From Mycobacterium gordonae (GTDB taxonomy: Bacteria; Actinomycetota; Actinomycetes; Mycobacteriales; Mycobacteriaceae): a stretch of 64,000 nt of DNA. A program made the translations under genes and the position numbers. Each line of letters opens with the position of its first letter. The stretch's first letter is position 1. The notes below the pieces were generated by a model that ran no database searches, had not been told where the DNA came from, and saw nothing but the letters and a program-made list of their open reading frames with translations. Positions 7,706-17,065 of this stretch are shown here, piece after piece. The stretch covers positions 31,910-95,909 of the forward strand of contig NZ_LKTM01000035.1 of the NCBI RefSeq assembly GCF_001417955.2. The letters run 5' to 3'.

Positions 7706-9061
7706 ATGAGAGTTGCCATCGCTGGCGCTGCGGCTGCCGCCGTGTTGGGTGGCGCGCTCGCGGTTGCGCCCTTGACGATCTCCAACCAGAGCCGGACGTC
7801 ACCCGGCGGAACCTGCAGCGCAGGTCAGCAGTGCGACAAGCTGGCGTCGGTCCTGATGCCGGAAACCGGAAAGCCGGCGGCGATGGCACCGAAGGGAGCC
7901 CCGTCGGCCCTCGAACCGCCGGAGCCGGCAGCGCCTTCCGTGGCGCCGCGCCCGCCCGCCGAGCCGGCGGCCTACACGCCTCCTAATCCCTCGCCCACCA
8001 ACCCGGGGTTGTTGCCCGGTGCGAACAACACGCTTCCCCCGGCGTCACCTCCCCCGAGCGCGCTGCCGCCGGGCTTCGACCCGAACGCCGCGGCGCTTCC
8101 CGGCATCGGCGAAGTTCCCGGTGTCGGTATCCCCGGCTTGCCGGACCTCTATGGCTACGCCGGTGGCGTGGCCGGCCTGGCCGGCGTGCCGTACGGGGTG
8201 AACGCGGCGTCAGCCGTCGTCAACGGCGTCCTCGGGGTGGGCAACACCGTCGCCAGCGTGGTGTCCACGAGCGCATTGGCCATCACGTACGTGGTGTTGG
8301 CGTACAACGCCTTACAGTCCTCGGGCATTCTGCCCGCGGCCCAGGGCACACTGAACTCGCTCGGCTCGATGCTGCTGCCGTCGGCGGCCGCGGCGCTTCC
8401 GGCCGCGGCTCTGCCCGCGCTGAGCCTGCCGGGTTTGCCCGCCCTCAACATCCCCGGCCTGCCGGGTATCTCTCCGGCCGGTCTGATCGGCCTGGCCGCG
8501 GCCGGCGGTCTGCCCGGCATCAGCCTGCCGGGCCTGCCGGACATCTCGCCGGCGAACCTGATGGCGCTGGCCTCGGCCGGCCTGCCCGGTCTGCCGGGTG
8601 TGTCGCCGACGGACCTGCTCGCGCTGGCCGCCGCCGGAGGCATCCCGGGTCTGCCGAGCCTGCCGGGTGTGAACCCGGCCGCGCTGGTAGCCGCGCTGCC
8701 CGCGATCGCCGCCGGAATCCCGGGTCTGCCGCCGTTACCCGGCATCGATCCGGCGATGCTGGCAGCCGCACTGCCCGCGTTGACCGGCGGCGGTATCCCG
8801 GGCGTTGACCCCGCCGTGCTGGCAGCCGCGCTGCCTGCGCTGATGGGCGGCGCACCGGCCCTGCCGGGTGTCGACCCGGCCACCATCATCGCCGCGCTGC
8901 CGGCCATGGCCGCAGCGGCGGGGATCCCGACCGCGCTGCCACAGGGCCTGCCGCCGCTGCCCCAGGGGCTGCCGCCACTGCCGGCCCCGCCGCCGTTGCC
9001 GGCCCTGCCGGCGATCCCGCACCCGCCGTTGTGCCCGATTCCGGGCGGCCCGTGCTTCTGA
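7706..9061 (+). CDS. Secreted Leu-Pro-Gly-repeat protein (Rv1004c-like)
   Basis: 451 residues from the ATG at 7706, which follows GGAAAGGGA and opens a clear signal peptide (MRVAIAGAAAAAVLGGALAVAP); a TTG 20 codons upstream lacks a ribosome site. After a Pro-rich linker (about 55-130) and a hydrophobic Ala/Val/Gly segment (about 155-225), residues 230-400 hold about ten degenerate copies of a motif like LPGLPGISPAxLxALAAAG, and the end is rich in Pro-Leu (LPQGLPPLP). It has no catalytic motif. It is probably an exported, cell-wall or surface structural protein. It follows pabB, as Rv1004c follows Rv1005c. Function unknown. Confidence 0.75.
   Translation: MRVAIAGAAAAAVLGGALAVAPLTISNQSRTSPGGTCSAGQQCDKLASVLMPETGKPAAMAPKGAPSALEPPEPAAPSVAPRPPAEPAAYTPPNPSPTNPGLLPGANNTLPPASPPPSALPPGFDPNAAALPGIGEVPGVGIPGLPDLYGYAGGVAGLAGVPYGVNAASAVVNGVLGVGNTVASVVSTSALAITYVVLAYNALQSSGILPAAQGTLNSLGSMLLPSAAAALPAAALPALSLPGLPALNIPGLPGISPAGLIGLAAAGGLPGISLPGLPDISPANLMALASAGLPGLPGVSPTDLLALAAAGGIPGLPSLPGVNPAALVAALPAIAAGIPGLPPLPGIDPAMLAAALPALTGGGIPGVDPAVLAAALPALMGGAPALPGVDPATIIAALPAMAAAAGIPTALPQGLPPLPQGLPPLPAPPPLPALPAIPHPPLCPIPGGPCF
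8390..8930 (+). repeat. In-frame degenerate repeat coding for LPG(L/I)xxxxPAxLxALAAAG units
   Basis: Units of roughly 50-70 bases built around ctgccgggt and gcgctggccgcg recur through the gene at 7706-9061. All keep the reading frame. Such arrays are prone to copy-number change between strains. Confidence 0.6.
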
Positions 9062-9083
9062 GCGTCCCCGCCCATCGGCCTTT

Positions 9084-9947
9084 CTAGACCGATTCCTCGG
9101 CCTCGCGCCGGGATTTGAGCACCGCGTCGTAGAGCTGGCGCGATCGCACATCCGGGTATCCGGCAGCCACGTGGCTGCAGGCGTCCTTGATGCGGATACC
9201 ACCGGCGACCAGGTTCTCCACCTCAGCGACCAGGTCGGTTACCAGGGTCGACAGGTCAGCGCGGGGCGTCGCGCCGGCCAGCACGACGGTGACCTCGCCC
9301 AGCACCCCCTCGGCCGCCCACGCCGCCAGCTCGTCGAGCGACCCGCGCACCACTTCCTCGTGCACTTTGGTCAGTTCCCGGCAGATAGCCGCCTGACGGG
9401 CGCCGCCGAGCTGCTCGACCGCGTCGCGCAGGCACGCGGCCAGCCGGCGCGGGGACTCGAAGAACACACAGGTGCGCCGTTCGTCGGCCAGCCCGGCCAG
9501 CCAGGTGCGGCGTGCCGATCCTTTGCGGGGTGCGAAGCCCTCGAAGCAGAACTTGTCGGCCGGCAGACCGGAGACCACCAGCGCGGTCGTCACCGCTGAC
9601 GGGCCGGGCAGGCACTGCACCGGCAGACCGGCTTCGATGCAGGCCGCGACCAGGCGGTAGCCGGGATCGCTGATGATCGGCATTCCGGCATCGCTGACCA
9701 CCAACACGGTGGCTCCGGAACTGATCGCGTCGACGAGCGTCCCAACCCGGGTGGTTTCGACCCGGTCGAACAGGCTGAGCACCCGGCCGCCGATCGTGAC
9801 GTCGAGGGCCTTGGCGAGGTTGCGCACCCGGCGGGTGTCCTCCGCGGCCACCACATCGGCTTCCGCCAAGGCTCGGGTCAGCCGGGGCGACGCATCCGCG
9901 GGCTGCCCCAACGGTGTCGCGGCGAGTAACAGGCGCCCACTGGTCAT
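9084..9947 (-). CDS. rsmI: 16S rRNA (cytidine-2'-O-)methyltransferase RsmI
   Basis: 287 residues. Tetrapyrrole-methylase-fold enzyme that 2'-O-methylates C1402 of 16S rRNA. Conserved segments: LLLAATPLGQPADASPR at the start, VVAAEDTRRVRNLAKAL, VVSDAGMPIISDPGYRLV, LPGPSAVTTALVVSGLP and CFEGFAPRKGSARR. Open frame continues far upstream into the divergent pmt gene, but the methionine at 9947 matches the family N-terminus and has a leaderless -10 (TAGGCT) seven bases before it. Corresponds to Rv1003. Confidence 0.93.
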   Translation of the reverse strand: MTSGRLLLAATPLGQPADASPRLTRALAEADVVAAEDTRRVRNLAKALDVTIGGRVLSLFDRVETTRVGTLVDAISSGATVLVVSDAGMPIISDPGYRLVAACIEAGLPVQCLPGPSAVTTALVVSGLPADKFCFEGFAPRKGSARRTWLAGLADERRTCVFFESPRRLAACLRDAVEQLGGARQAAICRELTKVHEEVVRGSLDELAAWAAEGVLGEVTVVLAGATPRADLSTLVTDLVAEVENLVAGGIRIKDACSHVAAGYPDVRSRQLYDAVLKSRREAEESV

Positions 9948-9954
9948 GACGGAC

Positions 9955-9964
9955 AGCCTACGAT
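9955..9964. promoter_or_regulatory. Interlocked divergent -10 elements for rsmI and pmt
   Basis: The ten bases AGCCTACGAT contain TAGGCT on the minus strand (9955-9960) and TACGAT on the plus strand (9959-9964), sharing the TA at 9959-9960. Each ends exactly seven bases before a start codon (ATG at 9947 minus; ATG at 9972 plus), so both transcripts are predicted to be leaderless and to start 25 bases apart. Confidence 0.6.
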
Positions 9965-9971
9965 CGACGTG

Positions 9972-11552
9972 ATGACCGCCCCGCCCCGAGAAACCTCCGT
10001 CAGCGAGGCCGGCCTTGACGAGGAGGCCGGCCCGGGGCGTGCCGCACCTGTCCTCAGCCCCACCCCGCTGGTGCCTGTCGCCGATTTCGGTCCGGTAGAT
10101 CGGCTGCGCGGGTGGCTCATGACGGCTGTCATCGCCGTGTTGGCGACGGCAACCCGGTTCCTCAACCTGGGTTCGCCGACCGATTCCGGCACGCCGATCT
10201 TCGACGAGAAGCACTACGCCCCACAGGCCTGGCAGACCCTCAACAACCACTGGATCGAAGACAATCCGGGGTTCGGCCTGGTCGTCCATCCGCCGGTCGG
10301 CAAACAGCTGATCGCCATCGGCGAGGCCCTGTTCGGCTACACCGGCCTGGGGTGGCGGTTCACCGGCGCGCTGCTGGGTGTGGGTCTGGTGGTGGTGGTG
10401 ACCCGGACCGTCCGGCGCATCAGCCGGTCGACTCTGATCGGCGGCATCGCCGGAGTGCTGGTGATCTGCGACGGAGTGAGCTTCGTGACAGCGCGGACCG
10501 CGCTGCTGGACGGGTTCCTCACGTTCTTCGTGGTCGCGGCCTTCGGAGCGCTGATCGTCGACCGGGACCAGGTTCGCGCGCGGATGCACACCGCCTTCCT
10601 GGAAGGTCGCTGCGCCGAGACGGTGTGGGGCCCGCGGCTGGGGGTGCGCTGGTGGCGCTTCGGCGCCGGGGTACTGCTCGGCTTGGCGTTCGGCACCAAG
10701 TGGTCCGGGCTCTACTTCATCGCATTCTTCGGCGTCATGTCGCTGGCCTTCGACATCGCCGCCCGGCGCCAGTACCAGGTGCCGCGCCCCTGGCTGGGCA
10801 CGCTGCGCCGCGATCTCATCCCCTCGCTGTATGCGTTGGTGCTGATCCCGTTCGGGGTCTATCTGGCCAGCTATGCGGGCTGGTTCGCCTCCGAGACGGC
10901 GATCGACCGCCATCAGGTGGGCCAGACCATCGGACCGGACAGCGTGCTGCCGCTGCCGGACGCCATCCGTTCGCTGTGGTACTACACCGCGAAGGCGTTC
11001 CATTTCCACGCGACACTGACCAACTCCGCGGGCAATCACCACCCCTGGGAATCCAAGCCCTGGAGCTGGCCGATGTCGCTGCGGCCGGTGCTGTACGCCA
11101 TCGACCAGAACAACGTGCCCGGTTGCGGGGAACAGTCCTGCGTCAAGGCGGTGATGCTGGTGGGCACCCCGGCCCTGTGGTGGCTGGCGGTGCCGGTGCT
11201 GCTCTACACCACGTGGCGCATGCTGGTGCGCCGCGATTGGCGGTACGCGGTGGTGTGGGTGGGCTATTGCGCCGGGTGGTTGCCGTGGTTCGCGGAGATC
11301 GACCGGCAGATGTACTTCTTCTACGCCGCGACCATGGGCCCGTTCCTGGTGATGGCCATCGCGCTGATTCTCGGCGACATCCTGCATCAGCCGCGGCAGA
11401 ACAAGGAGCGGCGCACGCTGGGGTTGATCTTCGTCTGTTGCTATGTGTCGCTGGTGGTGACGAATTTCGCCTGGCTGTTCCCGGTGCTGACCGGACTGCC
11501 GATCTCCCAGCAGACCTGGGATATGGAGATCTGGCTGCCCAGCTGGCGTTGA
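9972..11552 (+). CDS. pmt: Protein O-mannosyltransferase (GT-C, PMT family)
   Basis: 526 residues. Integral membrane enzyme that transfers mannose from polyprenyl-phosphomannose to Ser/Thr of secreted proteins during export. The acidic catalytic pair occurs in the first extracytoplasmic loop (PIFDEKHYAPQAW, about residues 75-87), followed by HPPVGKQLIAIGEALFGYTGLGWRF. About ten hydrophobic segments are visible and the C-terminus is cytoplasm-membrane type. ATG at 9972 is favoured by a -10 (TACGAT) seven bases upstream; GTG at 9969 is one codon longer. Corresponds to Rv1002c. Exported lipoproteins in this window would be plausible substrates. Confidence 0.93.
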   Translation: MTAPPRETSVSEAGLDEEAGPGRAAPVLSPTPLVPVADFGPVDRLRGWLMTAVIAVLATATRFLNLGSPTDSGTPIFDEKHYAPQAWQTLNNHWIEDNPGFGLVVHPPVGKQLIAIGEALFGYTGLGWRFTGALLGVGLVVVVTRTVRRISRSTLIGGIAGVLVICDGVSFVTARTALLDGFLTFFVVAAFGALIVDRDQVRARMHTAFLEGRCAETVWGPRLGVRWWRFGAGVLLGLAFGTKWSGLYFIAFFGVMSLAFDIAARRQYQVPRPWLGTLRRDLIPSLYALVLIPFGVYLASYAGWFASETAIDRHQVGQTIGPDSVLPLPDAIRSLWYYTAKAFHFHATLTNSAGNHHPWESKPWSWPMSLRPVLYAIDQNNVPGCGEQSCVKAVMLVGTPALWWLAVPVLLYTTWRMLVRRDWRYAVVWVGYCAGWLPWFAEIDRQMYFFYAATMGPFLVMAIALILGDILHQPRQNKERRTLGLIFVCCYVSLVVTNFAWLFPVLTGLPISQQTWDMEIWLPSWR

Positions 11553-11579
11553 GCTTTCTCCGGCCTGTCGCGTGGGCCG

Positions 11580-11636
11580 CGAGATTGCCGTAGCGGTTGT
11601 GGTCCAGCGTCAACCGCGACCGTGACGGCAATCTCG
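11580..11636. terminator. Imperfect hairpin between convergent genes (copy A of a dispersed repeat)
   Basis: Arms CGAGATTGCCGT (11580-11591) and ACGGCAATCTCG (11625-11636) are perfect complements, and GCGGTTG (11593-11599) pairs with CAACCGC (11611-11617). It lies between the convergent stops of pmt and the DUF559 gene, so it may act as a two-way terminator; there is no T-tract. Confidence 0.5.
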
Positions 11637-11641
11637 ACAAC

Positions 11642-12490
11642 TCAGGTCCCGAATCCGCGGGCTGCCAGCGCATCCCGTACGCGCTGCAGTATCCGGCTGC
11701 GTCGGTCCTCCTTGACCACCCTGATGATCCGCCAGCCGAGATCTTCGACCATCTCCGATCGCCTGATGTCTTTGACGTACTGCCCCCGGTCGGTGCGATG
11801 CTGCTCGCCGTCGTATTCAACAGCGACCATCGGCTCCTCCCACCCCATATCCAGGTAGGCCAACGCAGCGCCGCCGGCACTCTGCACCGCAATTTGGGTA
11901 GTCGGCTTGGGCAGACCGCCGTCGATGAGCAAGAGCCGCAGCCAGCTTTCCCGCGGGGACTGCGCGCCACCGTCCATCAGGCACAACGCTTTTCGGCACA
12001 GCCGGGTGCCCCTGGCCCCCCGGTACCGAACTAGCAGCGGCTGTACGTCCTGTTCGACCAGCCCGGTCGCGGCGGACAGCGCGTCCAAGTGACTGATGGC
12101 CATATTGCGTGGTAGGTGCCGGCCGAGATCGAAAGCTGTTCGCACCGGGGTAGTTACGGGTATGCCGGCCAGCTCTGTGACTTCCTCGGCGAGGATCCGT
12201 TCCCGGCGAACGATCACACCGGGCGGCGGATGGTTGAACGGGCCGAGAAGCTCGACCGGAGCGAAGTCGTCAACCCACCTCGCTCCATGCATTGCGGCGG
12301 CGGCCCGACCGGCGACGATACCTTTGCGGCCCGACCACAGCCACGCCGCACAGATGTTGTCCCGCAGGGTCCTGGATGCGCCTTTCGGCAGATAGATGTC
12401 GGGGCGGATCCTCCGGTATCTCCAACGCAATTGGCCGCGGGTGAGCCCGCCGCTCGTCAGCGCTTCGCTCCCGCGAAATACAGATGCCAC
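11642..12490 (-). CDS. DUF559 (VSR-like endonuclease fold) protein with AbiEi-like N-terminus
   Basis: 282 residues. The N-terminal part (TRGQLRWRYRRIRPDIYLPKG and following, about 10-160) resembles the winged-helix/AbiEi-type antitoxin module; the C-terminal part (about 185-282) has PESWLRLLLIDGG-like spacing, AYLDMGWEEPMVAVEYDGEQH and WRIIRVVKEDR, the DUF559 restriction-endonuclease-like core with acidic residues D/E-x-D. These proteins occur in many copies in mycobacteria; function is not established. GTG at 12490 is chosen because upstream open frame overlaps arcA and has no family similarity. Confidence 0.72.
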   Translation of the reverse strand: MASVFRGSEALTSGGLTRGQLRWRYRRIRPDIYLPKGASRTLRDNICAAWLWSGRKGIVAGRAAAAMHGARWVDDFAPVELLGPFNHPPPGVIVRRERILAEEVTELAGIPVTTPVRTAFDLGRHLPRNMAISHLDALSAATGLVEQDVQPLLVRYRGARGTRLCRKALCLMDGGAQSPRESWLRLLLIDGGLPKPTTQIAVQSAGGAALAYLDMGWEEPMVAVEYDGEQHRTDRGQYVKDIRRSEMVEDLGWRIIRVVKEDRRSRILQRVRDALAARGFGT

Positions 12491-12563
12491 GTGCGGGATC
12501 CTGCGTGAATGGTGTGAGCCCTCCAAGCCAGGAAGCGGAATCGGTTGGGGACAAGTCGCCCAC

Positions 12564-12617
12564 ATTGCGGTCAGGGCTGTGAAACTAGCCGCACCCGCGA
12601 CCCCCACGGCAATCTCG
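12564..12617. repeat. Degenerate copy B of the GAGATTGCCGT dispersed palindromic repeat
   Basis: ATTGCGGTCAGGG at the left and ACGGCAATCTCG at 12606-12617 resemble the two arms of the repeat at 11580-11636, with a spoiled left arm. It lies between arcA and the DUF559 gene. Confidence 0.35.
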
Positions 12618-12638
12618 CCGCGCGGCGAGCCCAAAGCC

Positions 12639-13847
12639 TTACAGCGCGTCCCGCGCGGCCGGGCAGGACATGCACCGGGGCCCGCCGCGGCCGGTGCCCA
12701 ATTCCGAGCCCGCGATGGTGAGCACCTCGATACCCGCGTCCCGCAGCCGGGCATTGGTCGCGACGTTGCGTTCGTAGGCGACGACCACCCCGGGCGCCAG
12801 AGCCAGGGTGTTGTTGCCGTCGTCCCACTGCTCGCGCTCGGCGACGACGGGGTCGCGGCCGGTGTCGATCACGCGTAGCTTCTCGATGCCGATCGCGGTG
12901 GCGGCCGCATCCGCGAACGGTTCGGCGTCCTCGATCACCACCCCGGCCTCGGTGCGGCGCAGGGTGAACGCCGACAGTGTGTCCACGACATTGGCGTACA
13001 TCACCATGGTGTCGGTGTCGACCATGGTGCAGACGGTGTCCAGATGCATCTGCGCGCGCTTCTGGGCGATCGGCACGGCGAGCACGGTATGCGCGAGATC
13101 GTCGTCGAACAAGCTGCGCGCCAACGCTTCTGCACCGGCGGGCGTGGTTCGCTCCCCCACTCCCACGGCGATCACGCCCGGAGCGAGCAACAGCACATCC
13201 CCACCCTCGACCGGAGCGGTGCGCGACTCGTAGGCCCGCCGCACGCCGGTGAACCGCGGGTGATGGGCATAGATGATGTCGGTCAGCGATGCCTCACGCC
13301 TGCGGGCCCGCAGGGCCAGCGACGGAATCACCACCCGTGGGCCGATCCAGATCGACGAGTCGCGGGTGAACACCAGGTTCGGCAGCGGCTCGATGACGAA
13401 GTCCCCGCCGTGATGCATGCGCAGCACCAGCGACACCCCGGTTCGGGTGCTGGAGGGCAACTCCTCGAAAGTCATGCCCGCGGTGAGCACGTCGGCCAGC
13501 GCGGCCGGCTCCAGCGACCGCAGAAACTCCGTAAGTTGTTGCGCCAGAATGGGTCCCAGCCGCCTGGCATCGACAGCCGCTGCCACGCCCTGCATCCGGG
13601 CGGCGCCGCTGTGCTGCAGCGCCTCGGTCAGCAGCTGTGACAGCAGCAACACTTCGACGCCGCGGCCGCGCAGCAGATCGGCGAATTGGTCGTGCTCGTC
13701 CTGCGCCCGTGCCACCCAGGGCAGCCCGTCGAACAGCAACTGGTCGTTGTTGCTCGGGTTGAGCCGGCGCAGTTCGGCACCCGGGCGGTGCAGGATGGCG
13801 ACCCGCAACGTACCCACCTCGGAATTGACGCCCAGCTCGACACCCAC
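12639..13847 (-). CDS. arcA: Arginine deiminase
   Basis: 402 residues. Hydrolyses arginine to citrulline and ammonia. Guanidino-group-modifying fold with [32 protein letters not shown] and the catalytic Cys in [11 protein letters not shown] near residue 392. No arcB/arcC genes are adjacent, so it is a stand-alone deiminase, like Rv1001, possibly serving acid or nitrogen stress. GTG start at 13847 with TACGGT seven bases upstream (13855-13860), so a leaderless transcript is predicted. Confidence 0.94.
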   Translation of the reverse strand: MGVELGVNSEVGTLRVAILHRPGAELRRLNPSNNDQLLFDGLPWVARAQDEHDQFADLLRGRGVEVLLLSQLLTEALQHSGAARMQGVAAAVDARRLGPILAQQLTEFLRSLEPAALADVLTAGMTFEELPSSTRTGVSLVLRMHHGGDFVIEPLPNLVFTRDSSIWIGPRVVIPSLALRARRREASLTDIIYAHHPRFTGVRRAYESRTAPVEGGDVLLLAPGVIAVGVGERTTPAGAEALARSLFDDDLAHTVLAVPIAQKRAQMHLDTVCTMVDTDTMVMYANVVDTLSAFTLRRTEAGVVIEDAEPFADAAATAIGIEKLRVIDTGRDPVVAEREQWDDGNNTLALAPGVVVAYERNVATNARLRDAGIEVLTIAGSELGTGRGGPRCMSCPAARDAL

Positions 13848-13854
13848 AGCTCAA

Positions 13855-13860
13855 ACCGTA
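13855..13860 (-). promoter_or_regulatory. -10 of predicted leaderless arcA promoter
   Basis: TACGGT on the minus strand, seven bases before the GTG of arcA. Confidence 0.5.
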
Positions 13861-13915
13861 GCCGCGTAGCCCGCGTCGGGCGCGTCACACGCCGAACGAT
13901 CGAACTGGTGTGCGA

Positions 13916-13921
13916 TAGACT
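13916..13921 (+). promoter_or_regulatory. -10 of predicted leaderless alkB-like promoter
   Basis: TAGACT seven bases before the GTG at 13929; divergent from the arcA promoter in an 81-base gap. Confidence 0.5.
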
Positions 13922-13928
13922 CGAATCC

Positions 13929-14537
13929 GTGGCGATCGCGGCACAGGGCTCGCTATTCGAGCACAACGAACGCAGACAACTCGGCGACGGCGCCTTCATC
14001 GACGTCCGGGCGAATTGGCTGCGGGACGGCCCGATAGACGGCCTGGACCTGCTCGAAGCGCTGCTGCAGTCGGTGCCGTGGCGGGCCGAACGCCGGCAGA
14101 TGTACGACCGGGTGGTCGACGTGCCGCGGCTGGTGAGTTTCCACGATCTGACGGTGGAAGCCCCGCCGCACCCGGCGCTGGCGCGGCTGCGCCGGCGGCT
14201 CAACGACATCTACGGGGGTGAGCTGGGCGAACCTTTCACCACCGTCGGACTCTGCTGCTACCGGGACGGTTCGGACAGCGTGGCCTGGCACGGCGACACG
14301 ATCGGTCGCAGCAGCTCGCAGGACACCATGGTCGCGATCGTCAGCCTGGGGGCCACCCGTACCTTCGCGATGCGGCGCCGCGGGGGCGGCCCCTCGTTGC
14401 GGCTCCCCCTTGCCCATGGCGATCTGCTGGTCATGGGCGGATCGTGTCAGCGCACCTGGGAGCATTCGGTGCCCAAGACGACCGGGGCGGCGGGTCCGCG
14501 GATCAGCATCCAGTTCCGGCCCAGAGACGTCCGCTAG
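13929..14537 (+). CDS. AlkB-like Fe(II)/2-oxoglutarate dioxygenase
   Basis: 202 residues. Iron ligands are visible as WHGDTIG (His121, Asp123) and WEHSVPK (His179), and the 2-oxoglutarate/substrate arginines as RISIQFR (Arg191, Arg197, the RxxxxxR pattern). It probably repairs alkylated DNA or RNA bases by oxidative demethylation. Compared with E. coli AlkB it is similar in length. GTG at 13929 fits family length (Rv1000c is about the same) and a leaderless -10; open frame upstream overlaps arcA. Its 3' end overlaps the convergent lipoprotein gene by four bases. Confidence 0.87.
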   Translation: MAIAAQGSLFEHNERRQLGDGAFIDVRANWLRDGPIDGLDLLEALLQSVPWRAERRQMYDRVVDVPRLVSFHDLTVEAPPHPALARLRRRLNDIYGGELGEPFTTVGLCCYRDGSDSVAWHGDTIGRSSSQDTMVAIVSLGATRTFAMRRRGGGPSLRLPLAHGDLLVMGGSCQRTWEHSVPKTTGAAGPRISIQFRPRDVR

Positions 14538-15193
14538 CCGCGCACCGCGCTGACGGCCTTGACCAGCAGATCGCGGGCCCGCTGGGTGTCGACCTTGGCC
14601 ACCGGCTGCCCGGGAACCACCAACGGGTTGGCGATGACGATCACCTGGTAGTCGCCGAACTGAGCGGAATAGTCGTAGAGCTCCCCGGTGCGGGGCGAGC
14701 CCTCCACCACCGCCTGCAGCACCCGGTGCACGGCCTGGGTGTGAGCGCCGTCGATCTGCGGGGCGTCGACCACTTCGATGGCGCCGCGCAACTGAGCACC
14801 GGAAAACCCAACTTTGGCGCAGTCCTTGCCGGGGTCGTTGAGCGGCAGCGCCTTCGAGGTCTCCACGGCAATGGCCACGAACCTGTTGCCGTTGCCCTCC
14901 GCGGAAATGGCCGCCATGTTGCCTTCCACGCCCGCCGGCATGTCGGGTCCGACCGCGGCCTTGGCACAGCCGGCCGGGTCGAAGGTCAGCCCGTCGGGCA
15001 GCTTGCGGGAGGCGAAGAACTGCGGGTCGATCGCCCTGGGCGTGATGTCGGTGACCTTGAACTCCGGCCCGAAGCTCGACTTGAGGTCCAGGATCTTGGC
15101 GATGTCCCCCTTGGCGAGCCGGGAGGGGTCAGCGCCCGGGGAACAGCCGACGAGCAGGCACACCGAACCGAGTGCGAGCACCAGCTTGAACAT
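14534..15193 (-). CDS. Lipoprotein, PknH-sensor/DUF5642-like (paralogue 1)
   Basis: 219 residues from MFKLVLALGSVCLLVGC, a signal peptide with lipobox LVGC; an upstream ATG at 15211 would add six residues. The mature domain has two further Cys pairs, DAPQIDGAHTQ, YDYSAQFGDYQVIV and an ending ARDLLVKAVSAVRG. This pattern is shared with the extracellular sensor domain of mycobacterial PknH-type kinases and stand-alone lipoproteins. It lies nine bases after a paralogue (15221-15886), so the two are probably cotranscribed. Ligand unknown. Position matches Rv0999. Confidence 0.78.
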   Translation of the reverse strand: MFKLVLALGSVCLLVGCSPGADPSRLAKGDIAKILDLKSSFGPEFKVTDITPRAIDPQFFASRKLPDGLTFDPAGCAKAAVGPDMPAGVEGNMAAISAEGNGNRFVAIAVETSKALPLNDPGKDCAKVGFSGAQLRGAIEVVDAPQIDGAHTQAVHRVLQAVVEGSPRTGELYDYSAQFGDYQVIVIANPLVVPGQPVAKVDTQRARDLLVKAVSAVRG

Positions 15194-15220
15194 CGTGGCC
15201 AATCTACCCAACCCGGATGC

Positions 15221-15886
15221 TCAGCCGCGCAACGTCGAGACCGTTTTGACCAGGAGATCGGCCGCGAACTGCGGCGGCAGGGGCGGCAGCATCGATCCGG
15301 GATCGGTGGTCAGCGTGGTGAAGACGTAATAATCGCCCAGGTAAGCGACGAATGTGTATGCCCGGGAATCGATTTCGCTACCCGACTCGACGGCCGCCCG
15401 GATGTCGGCGACCATGCCCAGCGTCTGGGCGCCGTCCACCTGAGGTGCGTCGGCAAGGCCGACACTCACCACGGTGCGCCCGGCGGTCAGGTCCCAGTGT
15501 GTGCAGCCTGCCACGACGTCGCGCGCCAATGCGGCCGGCGCGGCCACCACGACCGCGTCGACGATTCCGCCGGGCCCCGATCCGGAGATGCCCTGTGCCG
15601 GCTGCTCACGGCCGGCAGCGGGGTCGGCCAGGGCCCCGCATTCCAGCGGGTTGGCAGCCGACTGCTCGCCGAGGCCCCAGATCGCGCGGGGCGACGCGGC
15701 ACGGGCGATATTGGAAGCCTCGTACCCGGGCGGCAGCTCACGACCCACCCGGCGGATGTTGGCGGGGGTGACTCCGGCTGCGTGCCCGGTCGGCGATGGC
15801 GAGGCGACCGACGGTGTCGGCGCGGGTGATGCAGCGCAGGCCGCCAGCAGCAGGGCCGGCAGCGGGCCAAACCGGTGCGGCCGCAT
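15221..15886 (-). CDS. Lipoprotein, PknH-sensor/DUF5642-like (paralogue 2)
   Basis: 221 residues beginning MRPHRFGPLPALLLAACAAS, lipobox LAAC. Shares with its downstream neighbour the DAPQVDGAQT motif, a YLGDYYVFTT strand and the ending AADLLVKTVSTLRG, so the pair arose by tandem duplication followed by strong divergence. Cys residues at about 83 and 128 could form the disulfide seen in PknH-type sensor domains. Lies 37 bases downstream of patA. Confidence 0.78.
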   Translation of the reverse strand: MRPHRFGPLPALLLAACAASPAPTPSVASPSPTGHAAGVTPANIRRVGRELPPGYEASNIARAASPRAIWGLGEQSAANPLECGALADPAAGREQPAQGISGSGPGGIVDAVVVAAPAALARDVVAGCTHWDLTAGRTVVSVGLADAPQVDGAQTLGMVADIRAAVESGSEIDSRAYTFVAYLGDYYVFTTLTTDPGSMLPPLPPQFAADLLVKTVSTLRG

Positions 15887-15923
15887 GCCCGTTCATATCA
15901 CGCCGGGACGGCCTCGCCGCTGA

Positions 15924-16964
<1,041 letters not shown>

Positions 16965-17065
16965 TTATGGCGTCGGCCGCCGCCCCTGCAAGGAAGCGGA
17001 CGGCACCCGCACTAGCCTGGCAGCAGGTCGCCAGCAAGACGCAAGACTCCCGAAATGGACCAGAA

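Noticed and set aside
8390..8930. Possible CRISPR-like array
   Set aside because: Repeats are degenerate, in frame, and lie inside a coding region; there are no uniform repeats with unique spacers.
9948..11387. Upstream extension of rsmI, giving a frame of 767 residues
   Set aside because: The extension is the antisense of pmt, is His/Gln/Arg-rich, and the RsmI family starts at the Met at 9947.
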